Shown piece by piece: positions 24,763-33,209 of a DNA stretch of 39,111 nucleotides (the stretch's first letter is position 1; every line of letters begins with the position of its first letter). The position numbers and the translations under genes are program-made. This stretch comes from DATGUN01 sp035301285 (GTDB taxonomy: Bacteria > Bacillota > Bacilli > Bacillales > Amphibacillaceae). Location of the stretch: the NCBI GenBank assembly GCA_035301285.1, contig DATGUN010000064.1, positions 1 to 39,111 on the forward strand, given 5' to 3'. The notes beneath the pieces are model-generated. The model saw only the letters and a list, made by a program, of their open reading frames with translations, was not told the origin of the DNA and searched no databases.

Positions 24763-25032
24763 ATTTGAGGTTATTCATGGAAAAGCATTAATGTTGGGGG
24801 GCTGGCCGCTTTGTTGGTCACGTCATCATCGGTAGGCTATTTTCAAAGCGATCCCAATAAAGGTGTTTAATACGGACAGATAATACGATATTATAAATAG
24901 AAGGACAATAAAGGACCATCCAGGACGAACAGAAAGATGGCACTCAAAGGCTGGTTATGTCAAACACGCGTCAGTTTTCGGCACCATTTAAAAAGTGTGT
25001 GATGGAGAGGTTGGTCCGGGGGAGGTTTTTAC
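24763..25032. other. Intergenic region before the amidohydrolase gene
   Basis: About 270 bases without a supported ORF. GTTTAA at about 24868 and an AT-rich stretch around 24885-24900 could be promoter parts, but no pair has proper spacing. No riboswitch or operator was recognised. Confidence 0.35.
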
Positions 25033-26262
25033 ATGGATAACACATCCTATAAGATTCAATTAAATCGATTGATGGCGACAATCAATGAAAGTGCTGAGAT
25101 CGGAAAAATACCGGGAAATGGCTTAGGTCGTTTAGCTCTTACCGATGACGATAAACACATGCGAGATGTGTTAAAGAAATGGATGGTTGAAGCAGGGTTG
25201 GAGGTACGTGTGGATGATTTCGGTGTGATGTATGGCAGGAGGAAAGGGAAGGCTGACAAAAAGCCTGTGCTGATGGGTTCCCATTTGGATACGCAACCTA
25301 ATGGGGGGCGGTTTGATGGTGTTCTCGGCGTGTTGGCCGCTCTGGAGGTCGTGCGTACACTGAATGATTTTAATATAGAAACAGAGAGGCCCATTGAAAT
25401 CGTGAATTTTACCAATGAAGAAGGAGCGAGGTTTGAACCATCCATGCTTGCGTCAGGTGCTTTGGCGGGAGATTATGAAAGAGACGAAGTGTATCAAATC
25501 AAGGACCACCATGGAAAGCGATTCGGGGATGAGCTGGAACGGATTGGCTATAAAGGGCAAGCTGAAAACCGGATTCAAGACCCTTCTGCCTATATCGAAT
25601 TACATATTGAACAAGGACCCATTTTGGAAAATGAGGGGGTATCAGTTGGCGCTGTGGAAGGAATCCAAGGTGAATACGCTCTGGAAGTTGTGATCCGCGG
25701 TGAATCCGGCCATGCTGGGACAACACCGATGAACATGAGAAAAGATGCATTAGCTGCGGCTGTGGAGATGATTGGTGATGTGGAATCCCTTGCCAAAACC
25801 CAAGGGACCGTCGCTACGGTTGGAAGGTTGTCCCTGTCCCCTGATGTTGTGAATGTTATCCCGGGTGAAGTTACCTTTTCGGTGGATATCCGTCATTTTA
25901 ATGATCAGATGATGGAGGAATTGATACAAGAAGTGAAACATAACATTCAAGTCATTGCCAAGCGTCGCGGGGTAACAGCAGCGGTCCGTGATCTCTGGCC
26001 GACACCGACAGTGCATTTTGATCCTGAGATTGTCCGCTTGATCGAGACGACTTCCGAAGAACAGGGTTATACGGTCAAACGAATGCTAAGCGGTGCTGGA
26101 CATGATGCCAAGTATATGAACCGGCTGGCTCCGACGGCGATGATATTTGTTCCGAGTGTGGAAGGTAAAAGCCATGTTGAATCGGAATTTACCAAGGATG
26201 AAGATATTGAAAAAGGTGCGAATGTCCTGCTTCATCTTATTCATTGGTTAGCGAATCGCTAG
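25033..26262 (+). CDS. M20-family Zn amidohydrolase (allantoate amidohydrolase / N-carbamoyl-L-amino-acid hydrolase)
   Basis: 409 residues. Metal ligands of the family are visible: His84 (GSHLDTQ), Asp95 (GGRFDG), Glu129-Glu130 (TNEEGARF), His191 (HIEQGP) and His381 (GKSHVESE). The dimerisation lid lies at about 210-320, including GESGHAGTTPM. These cytosolic enzymes hydrolyse ureido or carbamoyl groups (allantoate, N-carbamoyl amino acids, beta-ureidopropionate), releasing ammonia and CO2. No purine-degradation or hydantoinase genes are adjacent, so the substrate cannot be fixed from context. The start follows GGGGGAGG. The gene is convergent with the M4 protease. Confidence 0.88.
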   Translation: MDNTSYKIQLNRLMATINESAEIGKIPGNGLGRLALTDDDKHMRDVLKKWMVEAGLEVRVDDFGVMYGRRKGKADKKPVLMGSHLDTQPNGGRFDGVLGVLAALEVVRTLNDFNIETERPIEIVNFTNEEGARFEPSMLASGALAGDYERDEVYQIKDHHGKRFGDELERIGYKGQAENRIQDPSAYIELHIEQGPILENEGVSVGAVEGIQGEYALEVVIRGESGHAGTTPMNMRKDALAAAVEMIGDVESLAKTQGTVATVGRLSLSPDVVNVIPGEVTFSVDIRHFNDQMMEELIQEVKHNIQVIAKRRGVTAAVRDLWPTPTVHFDPEIVRLIETTSEEQGYTVKRMLSGAGHDAKYMNRLAPTAMIFVPSVEGKSHVESEFTKDEDIEKGANVLLHLIHWLANR

Positions 26263-26367
26263 AGGTTTCACCGCTGGCATGTCCGCGATATGATTTTTTT
26301 ATGACGCACCGTTTTATTCGTTGATGGCAGGGTTTATCTTATGGAATGGCTCCAATCCTTAAGAAAA

Positions 26368-26406
26368 GACACAACCTGATGTGGCTCGCACCTATCAGGT
26401 TGTGTC
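26368..26406. terminator. Hairpin between convergent amidohydrolase and M4 protease genes
   Basis: GACACAACCTGAT pairs perfectly with ATCAGGTTGTGTC around a 13-base loop. T-tracts are poor on both sides. Position suggests a bidirectional terminator. Confidence 0.65.
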
Positions 26407-26469
26407 ATTCTGTTTGTTACATATACGTTTTGCATTGGCATCTCAATTTGCTGATATTTTCTCTGCGCG

Positions 26470-28245
26470 TTACTCTACCCCAACGGCACTATAGGCTGCT
26501 TTGACCGTTTCAACTTCAGCAGAGTCTTCCCCATAAAGGTCTTCGGCTGCATCGATTGCAGCTTGACGCATGTCATCGAAGTCGGAAGAAGCAGATAGAT
26601 AATGGGTAATGGTCCGATAGAATATGTCTTCTGCCTTATCTTTTCCGATGCCTTCTACCGTTACATCATAATGTGTTCCCCCATCTGTGATTAGGTGAGC
26701 TGCTTTGTTATTGATACTGCTGTTGATATGAACGCCACCGTTATCTTCGTCACCAAGGTAGCGGTCATCATAATGATCTGGATAGAAGCCGGTTTCTGTG
26801 AGTTCCATAGGCATGGAAGCGGGATCTTTCATGTCACGGAGACCGACATCTGGGTCGCTCGGCATGTAAATGTCTTCACCTAATAACCAGAGGTCGTCAC
26901 CTTCTTTATCCTCAATGAATGCACCCATAATGTCCGCAAGGGATTCATTCAAAGCACCCGATTCATCTTCGTACACCAAATCAGCTGTATGTTCAATGAC
27001 ACCGTGGGTCATTTCGTGCCCAATAACATCTAAACTGCCGGATGTGGAAATCATCAGATTACCGTCTCCATCACCGTATAGCATTTGCTTGCCATTCCAT
27101 CCCGCATTATTCCACTTTGCACCTACGTGCACTGCCGAGATAAGTTTCATGCCTTCATCATCCAATGAGTTCCTGTCAAATACATCATTATAGTAATCAT
27201 ATACTTTTTCGGCATTTATATGTGCTGATACAGCGGCTGGATCATAGAAAAAGTCGGAATCAGATTCGACTTCAAAACCCGTAAATCCAATCAGCCCAGA
27301 AAGGAGAAGGAATGCAAGTTCGGGCATTCGATTGCCAGTGAATGTGTGAATGCCGTCAGCCTTTGCCCCATCGTATAGATAATGTTTACCTGTCTCGATT
27401 TCCCGTGAAGAATGAAAGTCATGCATATTACCAAATACGTCTATACCGGTGGCGTCAGCTGGTTCAAATTTATCCGGGTCTTCAGGGTCCGGCATTTCTG
27501 GGATTTCCGGGAGTTCGGGATCCTCTTCATCATCTGCTGGGAAACTGTCTTCCCGTGATTCATCCATCTCTGCCGATGGTTTATGAAGCGCATCGAAATC
27601 ATGGATGATCTGACCATTACCTGCATCAACCATATAGTGAAAATAACCTGGAACGGGATGGGAAGTTGACGCTTTCACATAGTAGGCCAACGTATAATCC
27701 TCATCTTCTGGATATAATATAAGTTTCGAGTCGATACCATCATATTCTTCTACTTCACCAATATTTCTCTCGATGTCACTTTTGACGATATCCAAAGATT
27801 CATCCTCGGTTAAATCAGGATTGGTTGATACAGTGGATTGATCTAGTTCAGGCTTCACATCGCCAAAATAATTTGAGATTTGACGATCTTCATCCACCGC
27901 TACTGTTTGCTCTGAACCATACACCGGCACACCATCAAGCATCTCGACGGTACGGAAATGCACCTTATCGGTTTCACTATCTTCTATCTTGTCTATGATC
28001 TGGAAATTGCTCTCAGCTGATTCAAGTTGCTGTTCGACACTTTTACCTGAAAATGTAGATGTGTCATCAGCACGTTCCGTTTGAAGGAATAGAAAAGCAG
28101 CATCTTCTTTACTGATTCCTTCTGTAGTTGCATTGTCGGTCTGTTCCTCAGCCAATACGGTTGTTCCGGATAATCCTATTCCCGAGAAAACCAAGGATGC
28201 TGACAATACAACCGGAATGGCTTTTCGTTTCATCCCCTTTTTCAT
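26470..28245 (-). CDS. Secreted thermolysin-like M4 metalloprotease
   Basis: 591 residues from the ATG at 28245, preceded by AGGAGAGG; the open frame extends 31 codons further upstream without a credible start. Signal peptide about 1-32 (TTVLA), FTP/PepSY propeptide about 45-225. The catalytic domain has HEMTH (His410, Glu411, His414), Glu434 (NESLAD) and His506 (GGVHINSS), the M4 zinc site and transition-state histidine. An acidic Pro-rich linker (PEIPEMPDPEDPD, about 246-258) joins pro and mature parts. A hydrophobic stretch at 310-324 (LAFLLLSGLIGFTGF) is unusual for the family. It digests extracellular proteins. It is divergent from sipW-tasA with a shared promoter element. Confidence 0.92.
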   Translation of the reverse strand: MKKGMKRKAIPVVLSASLVFSGIGLSGTTVLAEEQTDNATTEGISKEDAAFLFLQTERADDTSTFSGKSVEQQLESAESNFQIIDKIEDSETDKVHFRTVEMLDGVPVYGSEQTVAVDEDRQISNYFGDVKPELDQSTVSTNPDLTEDESLDIVKSDIERNIGEVEEYDGIDSKLILYPEDEDYTLAYYVKASTSHPVPGYFHYMVDAGNGQIIHDFDALHKPSAEMDESREDSFPADDEEDPELPEIPEMPDPEDPDKFEPADATGIDVFGNMHDFHSSREIETGKHYLYDGAKADGIHTFTGNRMPELAFLLLSGLIGFTGFEVESDSDFFYDPAAVSAHINAEKVYDYYNDVFDRNSLDDEGMKLISAVHVGAKWNNAGWNGKQMLYGDGDGNLMISTSGSLDVIGHEMTHGVIEHTADLVYEDESGALNESLADIMGAFIEDKEGDDLWLLGEDIYMPSDPDVGLRDMKDPASMPMELTETGFYPDHYDDRYLGDEDNGGVHINSSINNKAAHLITDGGTHYDVTVEGIGKDKAEDIFYRTITHYLSASSDFDDMRQAAIDAAEDLYGEDSAEVETVKAAYSAVGVE

Positions 28246-28285
28246 CAAAACATCACCTCTCCTAAAAATTTTGAATTCACATTCT

Positions 28286-28323
28286 ATTATTGGCCCAAGC
28301 CTTCTGGTAGTCAATTGGGTTAT
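28286..28323 (-). promoter_or_regulatory. Promoter of the M4 protease with ATAACCCAATT element
   Basis: On the minus strand: -35 TTGACT (28309-28314), 17 bases, -10 AATAAT (28286-28291). The 11-bp ATAACCCAATT (28313-28323) runs into the -35 box, overlapping it by two bases. The same element in the same register precedes the sipW promoter. Confidence 0.6.
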
Positions 28324-28399
28324 GAGAAAGTCGGTCATACCAAGGTTTGTGAGTTTTTCAAAGAAAATCTATCTATTTTATACCGTAATTAATAGAAAA

Positions 28400-28437
28400 A
28401 TAACCCAATTTACACTTATCTAACACAATGCTAGGAT
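28400..28437 (+). promoter_or_regulatory. Promoter of sipW-tasA with ATAACCCAATT element
   Basis: -35 TTTACA (28409-28414), 17 bases, -10 TAGGAT (28432-28437). The 11-bp ATAACCCAATT (28400-28410) overlaps the -35 by two bases, mirroring the divergent M4 promoter. Confidence 0.55.
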
Positions 28438-28489
28438 GATAGTCAGATAGTCAGAAATAGCAGGGTGCTAAACGGGGAGGAGGGATCAT

Positions 28490-29026
28490 ATGAAAAAAGT
28501 CGTAAGTAGGGTGTTTAAAGGCATCACTTTGGCCCTCATGGGTATTTTGGTGGTCATTGCTTTAAGCGCAAAGGCTTCAGGGGGCGAACCAACCTTATTC
28601 AATCACCAAATCAAAGTAGTCGTATCGGGATCGATGGAGCCTGAAATCCAGACAGGTTCAATCATCCTGAACAAACTTCCTGTATCTGATACTACTTACG
28701 AAAAAGGAGACATTATCACGTTTCATTCTGAAGATAAATTGGTTACGCACCGTATTGTCGATGTAAAGGAAGTGGACGGGGCAGACGTCTATCAGACAAA
28801 AGGTGATAATAATAATGCACCCGATACAAGTTATGTTTCCAAAGAGGAGATAGAAGGAAAATACGCCGGCTTTACGATTCCGAAGTTAGGCTACTTGACC
28901 AGATACGCGACATCGAAAATAGGGTTTTCGCTTTTGTTGTTCATTCCAGGATTGCTGATGGTACTAGCTGCTGGAAAAGACATTTTCAAAGCTACGAAAG
29001 AGATGGAAAGGAAGGCAGCAGCATAA
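28490..29026 (+). CDS. sipW: Signal peptidase I, SipW (ER-type)
   Basis: 178 residues. An N-terminal membrane helix (about 8-27) and a C-terminal one (about 142-163) flank the catalytic domain. The nucleophile is Ser48 (VVSGSMEP), and the partner is His87 (LVTHRIVD) in place of the Lys of bacterial P-type enzymes, which defines the ER-type/SipW group. In Bacillus SipW processes TasA and TapA for the biofilm matrix. AGGAGGAGGG-like sequence precedes the ATG (GGGGAGGAGGG). It is followed 54 bases later by a TasA homologue, so the pair forms an operon. No tapA is present. Confidence 0.92.
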   Translation: MKKVVSRVFKGITLALMGILVVIALSAKASGGEPTLFNHQIKVVVSGSMEPEIQTGSIILNKLPVSDTTYEKGDIITFHSEDKLVTHRIVDVKEVDGADVYQTKGDNNNAPDTSYVSKEEIEGKYAGFTIPKLGYLTRYATSKIGFSLLLFIPGLLMVLAAGKDIFKATKEMERKAAA

Positions 29027-29080
29027 GGCTCTCACGTAAGTCTAGCATAAAAAATATGAGATAAGGGTGGGTATACGTAT

Positions 29081-29695
29081 ATGAGTTTCAAAAAAAAGCT
29101 CAGTAAAAGCATGTTGACCGCAGCATTGGGGTTTTCGTTGATGGGAGGGGGGACATACGCATATTTCAGCGATACGGTAGAAACAAACAATACATTCGCA
29201 GCGGGTTCCCTTGACTTATCGGTTAATCCAGAGACAATCGTGAATATCGAGGACTTAAAACCAGGTGATGAAATTTCACGTGAATTTGATATATCCAATG
29301 GAGGGACGTTGGATATCAATAAGGTTCTTTTGGATACAAGTTACACCGTTGACGATGCGAATGGTGATAACACAGAGGATTTTGGCGAGCATATCAAAGT
29401 GACGATTCTCTATAATCAGGCGAATGCGACAGTAGAAGTGATGGAAATGACTTTAAAAGAATTATCGGAAGAGCAGCCCGATATTACCGCCATTGACGAG
29501 TTTGTGGGTGGGGAGAAAGGGCCGAATGGACTAGAACCCGGTGATACAGATAAAATCATCGTCCTGTTTGAATTCGTTGATAATGGTGAAGATCAAAATC
29601 AATTCCAGGAAGACGCCCTGCAGCTTAAATGGAAATTTATCGCCGAACAAACCGATGGAGATTTAGATGAAGATGATGACGATAATGATGAATAA
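29081..29695 (+). CDS. tasA: TasA/CalY (camelysin, M73) family matrix protein
   Basis: 204 residues. The signal peptide ends near residue 27 with the family signature GGGTYAYFSDT, the site cut by SipW. The body (TNNTFAAGSLDLSVNP, DLKPGDEISREFDISNGGTL) is typical of TasA/CalY proteins, which form extracellular amyloid-like fibres. The C-terminus is extremely acidic (DEDDDDNDE). The ribosome site is GGGTGGG. It is co-transcribed with sipW. Metalloprotease activity claimed for camelysin is not evident from motifs. Confidence 0.9.
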   Translation: MSFKKKLSKSMLTAALGFSLMGGGTYAYFSDTVETNNTFAAGSLDLSVNPETIVNIEDLKPGDEISREFDISNGGTLDINKVLLDTSYTVDDANGDNTEDFGEHIKVTILYNQANATVEVMEMTLKELSEEQPDITAIDEFVGGEKGPNGLEPGDTDKIIVLFEFVDNGEDQNQFQEDALQLKWKFIAEQTDGDLDEDDDDNDE

Positions 29696-29699
29696 ATCA

Positions 29700-29735
29700 T
29701 AAAATCCGGGAATCGTAATTATTCCCGGGTTTATT
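29700..29735. terminator. Bidirectional terminator between tasA and the regulator
   Basis: CCGGGAAT (29706-29713) pairs with ATTCCCGG (29721-29728), with A/T tracts on both flanks, between two convergent genes. Confidence 0.8.
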
Positions 29736-30962
29736 CCACCAGTTGTTCTGAAAATATCTTAGTGGCTTTTTTATATTGATTGGTTTCAATATATCGCTTT
29801 AAAAGAACCTTCGCGAATCGTTTGTAGTAAATGATATGTTCTATGGCATTGAAGTGGGGTAACGCTTCTTTTTCAAGAAATTGATAGAATGCACCGGTCG
29901 CACCTTCCGTTTTAAATTTCATGAGCTGAAGAAAGGTGAGGGAATGTGTACTGTTCAATTTCTTGGCGAGGGAGCGGCCCTCACTGATTAATTTCAATAA
30001 AGATGTTTTTTTATAATTCCCACTTGCAATACATGCATCAATGTAATTGCATAGGTGAAACAGGTATGATGATGAATCGGGTTCATCAATTTCCAATGCG
30101 TGTTGATAACACTTTTTGGCTGACTCATATTCCCCTTTATTAAAGTATTCGAAGCCGAGATTATTTAATAAAATGGCTTTTTTATCATAAAATCCCAGTA
30201 TCTCACTATCGCGGATCAAATCATGATAACGGGTAACCAGATCATTGAAGTTATACGAAATATCTCTGCTTTGTTGCAAAAGCATGAGGGATTCGGCATT
30301 GATGGCTTGTCCATAGTTGTTTGTTTCTTTGAAATAGCGCATGGCTTGCTCGGAGTATGAATAAGCCAATACATGTGAGCCAATCAAGTGGTATCCAATG
30401 GCTAAATGGTAATAGTATTCAGGGTTATCATATTCAGTTATATTGATTTCTTTCAAAAAACGTATGGACTGGGAATTCTTTTGATTGTTGGGTGCGTTGA
30501 TGTAATATATCCCGTAAATATGGAGCAGAAGATTTTTTTCATAAGGTGTCAGATGCGAAGACTCTTTTTTGACACATTCCATGATTTTGAATGCTTCGGA
30601 TCGTTTTTTTGAATCAAGAGGTGTCTTGCGTTAAGTAGCCGATATCGATTGATGAAATGGTTTGACTGGACGATGGTGATCCGGTCCAATTCATTTTTTA
30701 TGTCTGTCATTTCCTCGACCCGTTTCATGGTGATTGCTCGTTGCCACTGACGCAGCAGCGTTTCGACTTTATCCAGGTTGTCAATTTCGTGGCGTAGATT
30801 GATTGATAGTCTCTCGGAGAATAATGTTATGATTTCCTCAGAATAAGCGGTTTTTCCTCTTTCGATTTTGCTTACATGGGTCGTGGTGCAAATGCCTTCC
30901 CCAAGTTGAGATTGTGTCAATTTGTTTCTTTCCCGAAAAAATTTAATAATCTCCCCTTCCAA
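29731..30962 (-). pseudogene. HTH (XRE) - TPR transcriptional regulator, frameshifted
   Basis: Two frames form one PlcR/Rgg-like regulator of about 410 residues. The first (30962-30549, TTG start behind AGGGGTGAT) carries an XRE helix-turn-helix (about 5-58, TQSQLGEGICTTTHVSKIER). The second frame, continuing to 29731, carries TPR-type helices such as LNNLGFEYFNKGEYESAKKC. The break is at an A7 run (T-run on plus, 30604-30610). One added A reads LLIQKKRSEAFKIMECVKKE without interruption. As it stands the C-terminal half would start only at an internal ATG (30582). Such regulators often sense peptides. Its position after tasA suggests matrix or protease control, but this is inference. Confidence 0.75.
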
Positions 30963-31088
30963 GTCATCACCCCTATATAGAATTTTCTTCCAAAACTATT
31001 AGTGATAAGTATAAGGGATATTAAATCCTTTGACCATAGGGATAATAGACTAAATCGCCTCGCAAGTATCCCGTTTCGGAAACTAGAG

Positions 31089-31123
31089 AAGGCGGATCTG
31101 TTTGGGGCACAGATCCGCTTTGT
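31089..31123. terminator. Hairpin downstream of the SDR gene
   Basis: AAGGCGGATCTGT pairs with ACAGATCCGCTT around a 6-base loop, between the regulator's start and the 3' end of the minus-strand SDR. T-tracts are modest. Confidence 0.7.
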
Positions 31124-31195
31124 TTCCTTGTCATCAACATTCTTGCGTGTATGGCATCTATATGAATGCCATGTTCGAATGGGTTCGTATATTGT

Positions 31196-32017
31196 CTATT
31201 CCGTCGTTTCTTTCCACCCGTTTTCAAACAACATTTCACCGGGCCATGTATACGCAGTCAAGCCACCGTCACCGGTAATGACCTGTCCTGTGACAAAAGA
31301 ACTTTCTTTGGAAGCGAGAAAGAGGGCGATGTTTGCCATTTCTTCCGGTTTTCCCAATCGTCCCATCGGTGTGACCCATTTCTGGGCATCGCGGAATGTT
31401 TTGCCGCCAGTGTCTTCCTTCGTACCGGCCATCTTATCAACCAGTGGCGTTTCGATTGTTCCGGGTGCAATAGCATTGGCGCGGATTCCCTGCCGTGCAT
31501 AATCGATCGCGGTTGCTTTCGTCATGTTATTCACTCCGCCCTTGGCAGCGTTGTAACCAACACGCTCGAGATCCGCTTCTGAACCGGACATGGAGGATGT
31601 GTTGATGATCGATCCGCCTTTTTCAAGCATCAGTGGAATGAGGTATTTGCTCATCAAAAATGTACCGCGAAGATCTACATTGATAACATCATCAAAGGCT
31701 TCGACTGGATATTCATGCACTTTTCCACCTTTTCGGTCAATACCGGCATTATTGAACAGAACGTCAATCGTCGTGTATGTCTGTTTTACTTTTTCCGCAA
31801 AGGCCTTCACGCTTTTCTCTTTGGATACATCCAGATGGTAAGCCTCTGCCCGTCCACCTGCTTGTTGTATGTCTTCCACCGTTTTTTTGGCTCTTTCTTC
31901 ATCGATATCAGCACAGAGTACAATCGCCCCTTCATCAGCGAATCGCTTGGCACTTGCCTCTCCAATACCGGTAGCCGCTCCAGATATAACACAAATATAG
32001 TGTTCTAGTCTTTTCAT
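31196..32017 (-). CDS. Short-chain dehydrogenase/reductase
   Basis: 273 residues from the ATG at 32017, which has AAAGGAG at 7 bases; the open frame extends 10 codons further without a ribosome site. Classical SDR features: SGAATGIG (12-19), Asp37 for NAD preference, NNAG (89-92), Ser141-142, Tyr155 and Lys159 (YNAAK), and VTGQVITGDGG near the end. The C-terminal extension YTWPGEMLFENGWKETTE is unusual and may shape the substrate pocket. The substrate is unknown. It is monocistronic. A Fur-box-like sequence lies just upstream of the ribosome site. Confidence 0.85.
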   Translation of the reverse strand: MKRLEHYICVISGAATGIGEASAKRFADEGAIVLCADIDEERAKKTVEDIQQAGGRAEAYHLDVSKEKSVKAFAEKVKQTYTTIDVLFNNAGIDRKGGKVHEYPVEAFDDVINVDLRGTFLMSKYLIPLMLEKGGSIINTSSMSGSEADLERVGYNAAKGGVNNMTKATAIDYARQGIRANAIAPGTIETPLVDKMAGTKEDTGGKTFRDAQKWVTPMGRLGKPEEMANIALFLASKESSFVTGQVITGDGGLTAYTWPGEMLFENGWKETTE

Positions 32018-32032
32018 TGTCATGCTCCTTTT

Positions 32033-32051
32033 GTTAATGATTATCACTTAA
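32033..32051 (-). promoter_or_regulatory. Possible Fur-type box
   Basis: GTTAATGATTATCACTTAA matches the 19-bp Fur consensus at about 13 positions, with a good core (AATGATTATCA). It lies between promoter region and ribosome site of the SDR gene. The match may be chance. Confidence 0.3.
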
Positions 32052-32232
32052 TATCGTGTACCACTTACTGGAGAATATCAAACAATCGCGCCTGTCGCTA
32101 TCCGGTTTATTGATGGTGAATAGTGACATCCATATCAAAAATAGCAAACACATCACGATATTCAATGAAAAGTTACGCGATCGCTATTCTAAAACGTTTT
32201 GAATTGTAGTAAAATGTCTGTAAGTTAATAGC

Positions 32233-32258
32233 GGGACAGAGGAACATTCCATTGTCCC
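32233..32258. terminator. GGGACA-type hairpin
   Basis: GGGACA / TGTCCC with an inner GGAA / TTCC stem, between divergent SDR and GNAT genes. It resembles hairpins at 15864 and 34037. Lacking a T-run, it may be a dispersed repeat rather than a terminator. Confidence 0.45.
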
Positions 32259-32339
32259 AATTGTCTTAAGAGCGAATGTGGTCTGTCTTTGTGTCTCTGG
32301 AAGAAACAAGCCGGTATGGTTTGGAAATGGGGGATAGTG

Positions 32340-33209
32340 ATGAACGTTAAGGTCTATGATCGTGCATATGAGTTTGAGAAAAAGATCGAGCAAGTATTAT
32401 TGGAAAAAGAAGATATCTTTAGCCTCTTTCTAGGTGTGTTGCAAGGCATTAAGGCTGGTAAATATGACAATCCGTTTATGGCGACAATCGAGGAAAAAGG
32501 TGAGGTGTTGGCTTTTTTTCAATGGACACCTCCATATCCGATCAATCTCATTTTTGTTGATGAAACCCGTTTAGATGCGTTAATGGATCTGTTTGTCGAT
32601 AAGATGGTTGAATGGGATGTTGGCTTTCAATCCATCGTCAGTTTAAAACCGTGGGCATATGAAGTGGCGGCAAAATGGGAAATGAAAACAGGCAGAGCAC
32701 ATCAACTGATTATGGATCAGGGTGTGTATCGATTAGATAAAGTCAATGAAGGACTTGAAAACAGTCCAGGGACGTGGCGTTATGCAGAAGAACGGGATGC
32801 GTCACTCATTGAGGAATGGTACAATTTATTTGAAAGAGATGCTGGTATGACCCTAACGTCGGTTGAACGGGTCCAAAAGCAGGTTGCAATGTTTATAAAA
32901 GAACGAGAGCTTTTTCTTTGGGAAGATCATGGAAAAGTGGTATCGATGATGAAAAAGTCGCGCCCTACAAAAAATGGTGTGACGGTCAGTCTCGTTTTCA
33001 CACCAAAGGAGTCGCGTAAAAAAGGATATGCCCGGACGCTTGTTGCAGCGATCTCAAAAGAATTGCTGAAGGACTTTACGTTTTGTATCCTTTACACGGA
33101 CATGATGAATCCGACATCGAATAAGATTTATAAGGAAATTGGCTATGAAAAAATCGGGGATTCCGTGCATCTGGATATTGTCGGTAACTCGTTTTTGGGC
33201 GATTCATGA
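32340..33209 (+). CDS. GNAT-family N-acetyltransferase
   Basis: 289 residues from the ATG at 32340, preceded by GGGGG; the frame is open further upstream without a better start. The N-terminal half (1-135) is a degenerate GNAT-like region. The C-terminal half holds the acetyl-CoA site, seen as VSLVFTPKESRKKGYARTLV (about 219-238), a variant of the V-x-T-x-P-x-x-R-x-x-G-x-A motif. It ends in LYTDMMNPTSNKIYKEIGYE, typical of the fold. The acceptor is unknown. Its stop overlaps the start region of the MOSC gene (ATGA), so the two are probably co-translated. Confidence 0.82.
   Translation: MNVKVYDRAYEFEKKIEQVLLEKEDIFSLFLGVLQGIKAGKYDNPFMATIEEKGEVLAFFQWTPPYPINLIFVDETRLDALMDLFVDKMVEWDVGFQSIVSLKPWAYEVAAKWEMKTGRAHQLIMDQGVYRLDKVNEGLENSPGTWRYAEERDASLIEEWYNLFERDAGMTLTSVERVQKQVAMFIKERELFLWEDHGKVVSMMKKSRPTKNGVTVSLVFTPKESRKKGYARTLVAAISKELLKDFTFCILYTDMMNPTSNKIYKEIGYEKIGDSVHLDIVGNSFLGDS

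Noticed and set aside
32033..32051. A siderophore (dhb-type) operon headed by the SDR, because of the Fur-like box.
   Set aside because: No other siderophore genes flank it, and the SDR sequence gives no reason to call it a dihydroxybenzoate dehydrogenase.
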